Below, piece by piece: positions 53,016 to 60,648 of a DNA stretch of 64,000 bases. A model generated the notes under the pieces. The model worked only from the letters and a program-made list of their open reading frames with translations, was not told the origin of the DNA and did not search any database. Positions within the stretch are counted from its first letter, which is position 1; each line of letters starts with the position of its first letter. The stretch is from Polyangiaceae bacterium (GTDB lineage: Bacteria; Myxococcota_A; Polyangia; Polyangiales; Polyangiaceae): NCBI GenBank assembly GCA_016719945.1, contig JADJYE010000007.1:1-64000 (forward strand), written 5' to 3'. Position numbers and translations under genes: made by a program.

Positions 53016-54836
53016 ATGCCCCTCCTCCCCTCCCCCCGCTCCCTGCGCTCCACCGTCGCGATCCTGCTCTTTTGCCTGGCGTGTAACACGGCCTTCAAGG
53101 ACGCGATGCGCCGCGGCGACGATCTCGCGGCGACGGGCCAGTGGGACGCCGCCGCGCTCGCCTACGAGGAGGCCACCTCGCTCGATCCCGACGACGCGGA
53201 CGCGCGCCTCGCGCTCGCCATGGCGCGCCGCGAGCAGTCGAAGCTCCGCGTGGCGCGCGGCTATGCGCTGTTGCAGGCTGGAGACGCGATGGGCGCGCTC
53301 GCGCCTTTCTCCGAGGCGACGCGGCTCGACCCGAAGAACGGCCGCGCGCACGAGGGGCTGGCCACGGCGAAGCAGGCGGTGGTGGCGCAGGCCGGGGTGG
53401 CGCTCGCGGAGGGGCGGTACAAGGCCTCGTACCAGCTGTCGCGCGCGGTCCTCTTGGTCGACCCTGAGCACGCCGAGGCGCGGCAGGTCGAGGCCACCGC
53501 CAAGGAGAAGATCGCTGAGGCCGCGTTCACGCGAGGCGATGCGGCCGAGAAGGCCGGCGCTCGCGCGCTCGCGCTGATCGACTACGGTGAAGCCCTGCAG
53601 TTCAAGCCGGCGCACGCCGAGGCCGCGACCCGCTCGCTCGCGCTGCGCAAGCAGCTGCGCGAGGAGGTGACGTTCTACGTCGCGCTCAAGAACTTCGACG
53701 GCGACAAGACCGCTGACGAGCTCGGGTCCGACGTGAACGCGGCCGCGATCGGCGGCGGCCTGGATCCGACGTTGCCTTTGAGGGTCGTCGACAAGATGCC
53801 CAAGCCGAAGGCCCACACCGCCCAAGGGATGAGGCTCGGCGGCGTGTTCCGCGGCTACAACTTCGGCAAGAAGACGACCCGCTCGAGCCAGAGCTGCGAC
53901 TACATCTGCGGCAAGGAGCTGGTGCCGAACCCGGCCTACGCGGCCGCAGAGGCCGACATGCGCACGTCGCAGACCGCGCTCGCGACCGCTGAGGGCCGAC
54001 TCGCCGCCGCCAAGGCCAACATCCTCCCGGCCGAGCGCGCGCGGGACACCGCCAAGACGAGCCTCGATCAGAAACGGACCGACGCCGACCGCGCCGAGCA
54101 GGACTATCAGAAGTGCAAGTCGGCGGCCGGCAGCCAACCGAACGCGTGCTCGAGCGAGGAGCAGCGAAAGGTGCGCGCCGAGCAGGACGAGAAGCTCGCG
54201 GAGGAGGAGGCGAAGCGCACCGAGACGGCCCTCTCCAACGCGAAGAGCGAGCTGTCCTCGGCGGAGAGCGACCTCTTCTCCAAGAAGAGCGACGCGAGCT
54301 TCAAGAAGACCCACTTCGAGCAGACGCCGGCGAAGATCGAGGTCGACAAACACTGCCTGCACACCTACGCGGTGGACACGGTGGTGGTCACAGGCGAGAT
54401 CGAGTGTCTCCTCTCTGGCGAGGGCCTGTACGACACGGTGAGCGTCCTCAATCGCAGCGTCACCGGCCGCGTGACCCGAACCGATCAGACCTTCCCCGCG
54501 CAGGCCGGGGTGTGCGCCGAGGTGAAGAACGGCGACCCGCTCGTGATCCCGGGCGAAGGTGAGGTCAAGAAGCTGGTGGTCTCCGCCGCGGTCGGCAAGG
54601 CACAGCAGGAGATCTTGTCGACGTTCACCAAGTACCAGGAGGGCTACATGACGAGCGCGCGCGCCCACGCGGTGGACGGCAAGGTCGACGACTCGACCGA
54701 CGCATACGTCAGGTTCCTGTTCACGCTCCCCGGCGACGACGGCGGTCCGCTCTCGTCGGAGGCCGTGAGCAAGGTCTCGGCGCAGCGGAGCGTCGACGAG
54801 ACGGCGGTCCGCATCGCGGTGTTCGGAGCCCGATGA
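53016..54836 (+). CDS. TPR-containing lipoprotein with coiled-coil domain
   Basis: 606 residues from ATG 53016. Signal ILLFCLAC (lipobox). Residues ~25-230 carry several TPR-type helices (AAALAYEEATSLDPDDADA, ALAPFSEATRLDPKNGRA, AEGRYKASYQLSRAVLLVDPEHAEA). A middle Cys-containing part (SQSCDYICGKELVPNP) is followed by a long charged coiled coil (about 310-430) and a beta-rich end (VDTVVVTGEIECLLSG). It ends 4 bases before thyA. Function unknown; possibly an envelope scaffold. Confidence 0.85.
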   Translation: MPLLPSPRSLRSTVAILLFCLACNTAFKDAMRRGDDLAATGQWDAAALAYEEATSLDPDDADARLALAMARREQSKLRVARGYALLQAGDAMGALAPFSEATRLDPKNGRAHEGLATAKQAVVAQAGVALAEGRYKASYQLSRAVLLVDPEHAEARQVEATAKEKIAEAAFTRGDAAEKAGARALALIDYGEALQFKPAHAEAATRSLALRKQLREEVTFYVALKNFDGDKTADELGSDVNAAAIGGGLDPTLPLRVVDKMPKPKAHTAQGMRLGGVFRGYNFGKKTTRSSQSCDYICGKELVPNPAYAAAEADMRTSQTALATAEGRLAAAKANILPAERARDTAKTSLDQKRTDADRAEQDYQKCKSAAGSQPNACSSEEQRKVRAEQDEKLAEEEAKRTETALSNAKSELSSAESDLFSKKSDASFKKTHFEQTPAKIEVDKHCLHTYAVDTVVVTGEIECLLSGEGLYDTVSVLNRSVTGRVTRTDQTFPAQAGVCAEVKNGDPLVIPGEGEVKKLVVSAAVGKAQQEILSTFTKYQEGYMTSARAHAVDGKVDDSTDAYVRFLFTLPGDDGGPLSSEAVSKVSAQRSVDETAVRIAVFGAR

Positions 54837-54840
54837 CGAT

Positions 54841-55683
54841 ATGAGAGCGTACCTCGACCTCCTCCAGCGCATCCTCGACGAGGGTGAGCCGCGGGCCGAC
54901 CGCACGGGTACGGGAACGCTCGCCGTCTTCGGTCACCAGATGCGCTTCGACCTCGCGGCCGGCTTCCCTCTGGTGACGACGAAGAAGGTCCACTTCACCA
55001 GCGTGGTGCACGAGCTCATCTGGTTCTTGAGCGGCTCGACCCACGTGGCCCCGCTCCAGGAGCGAGGCGTCCGCATCTGGAACGAGTGGGCGACGCCGGA
55101 GCAGTGCGCGCGGTTCGGTCGCGCCCCTGGCGACCTCGGCCCCGTCTACGGGCACCAGTGGCGAAACTTCGGCGCGACGTCGCGCGAGGACGGCAGCTAC
55201 GACCGCGACGGCGTGGATCAGATCGCCCAGGTCGTGCGGCAGATCCGCGAGAGCCCGAGCTCGCGCCGCCTGATCGTCTCCGGGTGGAACCCCAAGGAGG
55301 CCGACCGCGTCGCGCTGCCGCCGTGCCACACTCTGTTCCAGTTGTTCGTGTCCGGGGGCAGGCTCTCGTGTCAGCTCTACCAACGCTCGGGCGACGTGTT
55401 CCTCGGCGTGCCGTTCAACATCGCGAGCTACGCCTTGCTCACCCTGATGCTCGCCCAGGTGACCGGCCTCGAGCCGGGCCAATTCGTCCACACCTTCGGA
55501 GATGTGCACCTCTACAACAACCACCTCGCGCAGGCGAAGCTGCAGCTGTCTCGCGAGCCGCGCACGCTGCCGCGCCTCAGCCTCGATCGCTCGGTGAAGG
55601 ACATCTTCGACTTCCGGTTCGAGCACGTTGCGCTCGAAGGCTACGATCCGCACCCGCTGATCAAGGCCGAGGTGAGCGTGTGA
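54841..55683 (+). CDS. thyA: Thymidylate synthase
   Basis: 280 residues. It converts dUMP and methylene-tetrahydrofolate to dTMP and dihydrofolate. Signatures: DRTGTGTL, LGPVYGHQWR, LPPCHTLFQL with the catalytic Cys at residue 162, and YQRSGDVFLGVPFNIASY. The start ATG follows the TPR gene closely. Its stop overlaps the GTG of folA, coupling synthesis of the enzyme that regenerates its cofactor. Confidence 0.97.
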   Translation: MRAYLDLLQRILDEGEPRADRTGTGTLAVFGHQMRFDLAAGFPLVTTKKVHFTSVVHELIWFLSGSTHVAPLQERGVRIWNEWATPEQCARFGRAPGDLGPVYGHQWRNFGATSREDGSYDRDGVDQIAQVVRQIRESPSSRRLIVSGWNPKEADRVALPPCHTLFQLFVSGGRLSCQLYQRSGDVFLGVPFNIASYALLTLMLAQVTGLEPGQFVHTFGDVHLYNNHLAQAKLQLSREPRTLPRLSLDRSVKDIFDFRFEHVALEGYDPHPLIKAEVSV

Positions 55684-56171
55684 TTTCGCCAGAGCTGCAC
55701 CTCGTCGTCGCCATCGCGCGCGGAGGGTGCATCGGCAAGGACGGCGGCCTTCCTTGGCGCTTCCCCGAGGACCTGAAGCACTTCAAGGCGCTGACGATCG
55801 GGCACGCGATCGTCATGGGCCGAAAGACGTTCGAGTCGGTCGGCAGGCCGCTGCCGGGCCGCACGTCGGTCGTGGTGTCGAGCCGGCCGGCCGCAGGTTT
55901 TCCCCCTGGCGTCCTGGTCGAGCCCACGCTCGAGCGCGCCCTCGCGCGGGCGAGAGACATCGACTTTGCGCCTCGCCTGATCGGCGGCGGCGAGATCTAC
56001 CGCGCGGCGCTGCCCACGTGCACACACCTTCACGTGACCGAGCTCGATGTGGACGTCGAGGGCGGGGACACGTTCTTTCCCGTCATCGACCCCGCAGTGT
56101 TCGAAGAGAAGAGCCGGACGCCGGGCGACACGCCCGGGGTCACCTTCGTGGAGTACGCTCGGCGCGAGTGA
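55680..56171 (+). CDS. folA: Dihydrofolate reductase
   Basis: 163 residues from GTG 55680 (GTGA overlap with thyA). It reduces dihydrofolate to tetrahydrofolate using NADPH. Motifs: LVVAIARGGCIGKDGGLPWRFPED with the catalytic acidic residue, HAIVMGRKTFESVG, RPLPGRTSVVVS, FAPRLIGGGEIYRA and TELDVDVEGG. The pair with thyA is a common bacterial arrangement. Confidence 0.95.
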   Translation: MISPELHLVVAIARGGCIGKDGGLPWRFPEDLKHFKALTIGHAIVMGRKTFESVGRPLPGRTSVVVSSRPAAGFPPGVLVEPTLERALARARDIDFAPRLIGGGEIYRAALPTCTHLHVTELDVDVEGGDTFFPVIDPAVFEEKSRTPGDTPGVTFVEYARRE

Positions 56172-56307
56172 CCCGCGTCGGGTGTGCTCCGCGCGAACGT
56201 AACGTGCCGGTCTTACGGAGCTCGGTCGAGCGAGGGCTTGCCACCCGCGTCCCCGCTGCGTGTACCATGGCGCGGGTCTTGTCCTACTCCCATCTCATGA
56301 GGCGAAA

Positions 56308-58302
56308 ATGAGTCGCTTTGGCTGGCGGTCCCCGGCGTGCGGTTCGGCATTCATCCTCGCGCTCGCCGTGGCCGCGCCCCTCGCGGAGGCGCAAGAGACC
56401 CAGCCGCGCGACCTGCCGGTCCCGAAGTTCAACCCGTCGGTGCCCGGCGATCGGTTCTTCGGCGTGCCGTCACCGTACGCGGCCGGCGATCTCACGTTCC
56501 ACGCGGCGGCCACCCTCGACTATGCCCGCGAGCCGTTCTCGCTCGCCCGCGAGAACGCCGACGGCTCCGAGGAGATCGGCGCGATCGTCAGCGATCAGAT
56601 GTTCGTCCACGTGGCGATGAACCTCTCGCTGGCCAGCTACATCGCGCTCAACGTGAGCATGCCCTTCGCCGTGTTGAGCCAAGGCGACGCCCCCGCGGGG
56701 GACTTCCTCGCCTTCGAAGAGCCCTCGGGCCCGGGCTTCGGCGACCTCCGCATCGGCATGAGGATCCGCCTGTTCGGCAAATACCACGACCCCTTCCAGC
56801 TCGCGGCCGGCGGCTACGTGTGGGCGCCGACCGGCACCGAGGACAATTACGTCTCCGACCCGATGGGCGTCGAAGGCGACCAGCGCGATCACGTCCACGG
56901 CATGCCGCACCTGATCATGGGCGGCCGTAACGATTGGTTCGTGTGGAGCGCGATGGTCGGCCCGCACCTGCGTCAGTTCTCGCGCGTCGGCCCGGTCACC
57001 ATGGGCCACCAGATGGAGTGGGGCCTCGGCGCCGGCGTGCTCTTGCTCGACAAACGCCTGTTGCAGCTGCACGTCGAGACCTCCGGCGCCGTCGACGTGA
57101 CCGCGCCCGACGCGCGCACGACGAACGCCGAGATCCTCGGCGGCATCAAATTCCGCATCCCGAGCGCCGACATGATCGAGATCGGCGCGGGCGCCGGGCC
57201 CGGCATCTCGACCGGCATCGGCACGCCGCTCGCGCGCGCCCTGTTCCAGCTCTCGTACACGCCGGTGATCGAGGTCCCCAAGAAGGACTTCGACAAGGAC
57301 GGCATCCTCGACGACGTCGACGCTTGCCCGAGCGTTCCCGGCGTGCCGAGCGACGACCCGAAGAAGCACGGCTGCCCGGTCGTAACCCCGGCCGATCGCG
57401 ACGGCGACGGCATCCTCGACGTCGACGACGCCTGCCCGAACGAGCCTGGCCCGCCGAACGCCGACAAGAGCAAGCACGGCTGCCCCGAGCGCGATCAGGA
57501 CGGCGATGGCTTCCTCGACGACATCGACGCGTGCCCGACCGTGAAGGGCATCGCCAGCACCGACCCGAAGAAGCACGGCTGTCCCGACAGCGACAAGGAC
57601 GGCATCTTCGACGCCGACGACGCGTGCCCCGACGAGCCCGGCGTCGCCAGCGAAGACCCCAAGAAGAACGGCTGCCCGCTGCGCGACAAGGACGGCGACG
57701 GCGTCACCGACGACGTCGACGCGTGCATCGACATCCCCGGCATCAAGACCACCGATCCGAAGACGAACGGCTGCCCAGGCGACACCGATGGCGACGGCTT
57801 CCGCGACGACCAGGACGCCTGCCCGCGGGAGAAGGGCGTCGACGACAAGGATCCGTCGAAGCGCGGCTGCCCCAAGCTCGTTCGCTTCACCGAGAAGGAG
57901 ATCGTCATCCTCGAGCAGGTGCAGTTCGACTTCGGCAAGTCGACCATCCGCAAGGTCTCCGATCCTCTGCTCGACTCCGTCGCGCAGGTCCTGAAGGAGC
58001 ACCCCGAGGTGCTCAAGCTCGAGGTCCAGGGCCACACCGACAACAAGGGCAGCAAGGTGCTGAACGCCAAGCTGTCGGACGACCGCGCGAAGGCCGTTCG
58101 AGACGCGCTCATCAAGCGCGGCGTCGACGGCAACCGCCTGGTCTTCAAGGGCTACGGCATGGACAAGCCGGTCGCCGACAACGGCACCGAGGCGGGCCGC
58201 CAGCAGAACCGCCGCGTGCAGTTCATCGTCGTCGAGAAGAAGCCGGCCGAGCCCACGACCGTGGCGCCGACTCCCGCGCCCACGCCGGCCCCCACGCCCT
58301 GA
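56308..58302 (+). CDS. OmpA-family outer-membrane protein with thrombospondin type 3 repeats
   Basis: 664 residues from ATG 56308; the signal peptide ends APLAEAQE. Residues ~30-340 form an outer-membrane barrel-like domain (FVHVAMNLSLASYIALNVSM, QLAAGGYVWAPTGTEDNY). About six calcium-binding TSP3-type repeats follow (DKDGILDDVDACPSVPG, DRDGDGILDVDDACPNEPG and so on). The C-terminal OmpA domain has VQFDFGKSTIRK, GHTDNKGS and the peptidoglycan-binding NRRVQFIV. It links the outer membrane to the cell wall. The Pro/Ala/Thr tail (VAPTPAPTPAPTP) ends right at the next GTG. Confidence 0.9.
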   Translation: MSRFGWRSPACGSAFILALAVAAPLAEAQETQPRDLPVPKFNPSVPGDRFFGVPSPYAAGDLTFHAAATLDYAREPFSLARENADGSEEIGAIVSDQMFVHVAMNLSLASYIALNVSMPFAVLSQGDAPAGDFLAFEEPSGPGFGDLRIGMRIRLFGKYHDPFQLAAGGYVWAPTGTEDNYVSDPMGVEGDQRDHVHGMPHLIMGGRNDWFVWSAMVGPHLRQFSRVGPVTMGHQMEWGLGAGVLLLDKRLLQLHVETSGAVDVTAPDARTTNAEILGGIKFRIPSADMIEIGAGAGPGISTGIGTPLARALFQLSYTPVIEVPKKDFDKDGILDDVDACPSVPGVPSDDPKKHGCPVVTPADRDGDGILDVDDACPNEPGPPNADKSKHGCPERDQDGDGFLDDIDACPTVKGIASTDPKKHGCPDSDKDGIFDADDACPDEPGVASEDPKKNGCPLRDKDGDGVTDDVDACIDIPGIKTTDPKTNGCPGDTDGDGFRDDQDACPREKGVDDKDPSKRGCPKLVRFTEKEIVILEQVQFDFGKSTIRKVSDPLLDSVAQVLKEHPEVLKLEVQGHTDNKGSKVLNAKLSDDRAKAVRDALIKRGVDGNRLVFKGYGMDKPVADNGTEAGRQQNRRVQFIVVEKKPAEPTTVAPTPAPTPAPTP

Positions 58303-59244
58303 GTGGCGCGGCCGAGGGCGCAGAGCCGGGCGGACGTCGCGGCAGACCTCACGGTCTGTCGCGCGTTCGTGCGTGAGCGGTCCCCGAAGCTCGGTTGGGG
58401 CGCCCTCGCGCTCCCGCCTCGGGTGCGTGACCCGTGGCTCGTGGTGTTGTCCTTCGCCTTGGCCCTCGAGGACATGGTGTCCGCCGGCCAGATCGCTGGC
58501 GCGACCGCGGCCGATCTGCGGGATCGCGTGCGCGCGGCGGCCTCCGGCGCGCCGAAGGCCAGCCCGATCGATCGCGCGTACGCCCGCGTCGCCCAGGCGC
58601 ACGCGTTACCGGAGGCGATCCCCGAGTCGATGCTCGAGGGGCTCACGTGGGTCGCCGAAGGCCGGCGCTACGGCACCTACGAGGGGCTGATCGACTATTG
58701 CGTCCGCGTCCGCGGCTCGGTCGCGATCGCGCTCCTCTTGATCATGGGCCGGCGCAAGCGCGAGGTCGTCGAACGAGCCGTCGACCTGGGCGTGGCCGCC
58801 GCTCTGGTGACGATCGCGCGCGACGTGACGACCGACGCGCGCGCGGGGCGGCTCTACTTGCCGGTGGAGTGGCTCGAGGAGGAGCGCGTCGACGCCGACG
58901 ATCTGCTCGCATCGGGCCCGAGCTCGGGCTCCCTGGAGCCTGTCGTGCGGCGCGTCCTCGAGGCCGCCGACTCGTTTCTGTCGCGCTCCGATCCCGGCCT
59001 CGCCGCGCTCCCGTTCGACTGCCGGCCTGCGATCCGCGGCCTCAGGTACTCCCTCGCCGCCCTCAGCCACGAGATCCAGGCCGACGTGGGCGGCGCGCTC
59101 CGCGAGAACGTCGACCTGCCGACGACCCGGGTCGTGAGGCTGCTGTCGCGGGCGCTGCGCGCGTCCCGCGCGGAGAGCCGTCCGCTGTTGTCTCAACCTC
59201 TGCGCGAGGCCCAACGCCTCGTCGACGAGGTCTGCCGGGCCTGA
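58303..59244 (+). CDS. Squalene/phytoene synthase-like protein
   Basis: 313 residues from GTG 58303, zero spacing after the OmpA stop. The second Asp-rich motif of the family is intact (IARDVTTDARAGRLYLP), as is YCVRVRGSVAIALLLIMG. The first motif, normally DDxxD, reads LEDMVSAG, so the diphosphate-binding site may be altered and catalysis is uncertain. It would condense two isoprenoid diphosphates (squalene, hopanoid or carotenoid start) if active. Confidence 0.75.
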   Translation: MARPRAQSRADVAADLTVCRAFVRERSPKLGWGALALPPRVRDPWLVVLSFALALEDMVSAGQIAGATAADLRDRVRAAASGAPKASPIDRAYARVAQAHALPEAIPESMLEGLTWVAEGRRYGTYEGLIDYCVRVRGSVAIALLLIMGRRKREVVERAVDLGVAAALVTIARDVTTDARAGRLYLPVEWLEEERVDADDLLASGPSSGSLEPVVRRVLEAADSFLSRSDPGLAALPFDCRPAIRGLRYSLAALSHEIQADVGGALRENVDLPTTRVVRLLSRALRASRAESRPLLSQPLREAQRLVDEVCRA

Positions 59245-59258
59245 GTCGGACGCCGCTC

Positions 59259-59277
59259 GCCGCCCACCGCCGGCGGC
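59259..59277 (+). terminator. 6-bp GC hairpin after the synthase-like gene
   Basis: 59259-59264 pairs perfectly with 59272-59277 around a 7-base loop, 14 bases after the stop, without T tract. The 165-base gap to the ABC ATPase also has a short A/T-rich stretch near 59370-59385 that could hold a promoter; no confident -35/-10 seen. Confidence 0.35.
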
Positions 59278-59409
59278 CAGCGAGGAGCGTCAGTGCGTAG
59301 GCCAGGCCGCGGCCACGCTCACGCACACCACTCTGACAGCGTCCTCCAGAGGGACGCTTGTCCGCTATATGAGATTTTTTGGTTGCCGGCATCCGCTATC
59401 TCGCCAACA

Positions 59410-60453
59410 ATGCTCGATGTCGGGCGAGCTCCCGTCCAGCCCATGATTTCGGCGCGCAACCTCACGAAGAGCTTCGGCGAGAGCCTGATCGTCGACGACG
59501 TCTCCTTCGAGGCCGCGGACGGAGAGGTCATCGCGCTGCTGGGCCCGAGCGGCGGCGGCAAGAGCACCGTCCTCAGGATGGTCGCGGGGCTCGAGGTCCC
59601 CGACCGCGGCACGGTCGTGATCCGAGGGGCCGACGCCACGAACGTGAAGGTGCAGGAGCGGGGACTTGGGTTCGTGTTCCAGCACTACGCGCTCTTCAAG
59701 CACATGACGGTGCGCGACAACATCGCGTTCGGGCTCGAGATCAAGAAGGTGCCGAAGGCCGACATCGAGTCCAGGGTCGACGAGCTGCTCGAGCTCGTTC
59801 AGCTCAAGGGGCTCGGCAAGCGGTACCCCGCGCAGCTGTCGGGCGGACAGCGCCAGCGGGTCGCGCTGGCGCGCGCCCTCGCGCCCAAGCCCTCCATCTT
59901 GCTCCTCGACGAGCCGTTCGGCGCGCTCGACGCGAAGGTCCGCGTCGAGCTGCGGCGGTGGCTGCGCGATCTGCAGAAGCGGCAGTCGATCACCTGCGTG
60001 TTCGTGACCCACGATCAGGAGGAGGCCATGGAGCTCGCGGATCGGGTCATCATCATCAACAAGGGCAAGGTCGAGCAGGCCGGCACCCCCGAGGAGGTCT
60101 ACGACCGCCCCGCGACCCCCTTCGTCGCGAGCTTCATCGGCTCGAGCAACGTGCTGTCGGGGGTCGTCGAGGGCGGCAGGGCCTTCATCCGGCATCATCA
60201 GGTGGAGATCCGCGGCAAGGCCGATGGGCGCGCTCCGCCATCGGGCTGCTCGGCCGCCAAGGTCGAGCGCATCACCCGGATCGGCTGGGTCGCGAAGCTC
60301 GCGCTCTCGCTGCCCGATGGGCAAGCCATCACCGCCGAGCTCCCCAAGGACCGGCTCGACGAGCTGGACATCGCCGACGGCGAGTCGATCTTCGTGTCGC
60401 TGGGCAAGGCGTCGGTCTTCCCCGAGGCGGTCGTCGAGGACTACGTCATCTAG
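59410..60453 (+). CDS. cysA: Sulfate-type ABC transporter ATP-binding protein
   Basis: 347 residues from ATG 59410 (an ATG at 59443 is as good). Walker A LLGPSGGGKST, Q-loop FQHYALFKHMTV, signature LSGGQRQRVALARAL, Walker B LLLDEPFGALDA and switch His in VTHDQEEAM. The C-terminal part is TOBE-like (VVEGGRAFIRHHQVEIRG). CysA/PotA-type importers use such an ATPase with two permeases and a binding protein, but none of these is next to it in this window, so substrate and partners are unknown; sulfate is the nearest match. Confidence 0.82.
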   Translation: MLDVGRAPVQPMISARNLTKSFGESLIVDDVSFEAADGEVIALLGPSGGGKSTVLRMVAGLEVPDRGTVVIRGADATNVKVQERGLGFVFQHYALFKHMTVRDNIAFGLEIKKVPKADIESRVDELLELVQLKGLGKRYPAQLSGGQRQRVALARALAPKPSILLLDEPFGALDAKVRVELRRWLRDLQKRQSITCVFVTHDQEEAMELADRVIIINKGKVEQAGTPEEVYDRPATPFVASFIGSSNVLSGVVEGGRAFIRHHQVEIRGKADGRAPPSGCSAAKVERITRIGWVAKLALSLPDGQAITAELPKDRLDELDIADGESIFVSLGKASVFPEAVVEDYVI

Positions 60454-60648
60454 CGTGCCCCCGCGGGCCCCGTTCGCGGCTGAGAGGGCAGCGAGGGTGC
60501 CCCGGTCCGGTGGGATCCATCCGGCCGCTCACACCTCGCCACCAAAATCACTACGCCGGCTCACATGCCGCCGCGAGACGTTGGTTTGGCTGTTAGCGTG
60601 GATCGTGCCGGGAGCTCTCGCGCCCGAAGAGCCGGCAAGAGGACAGCC

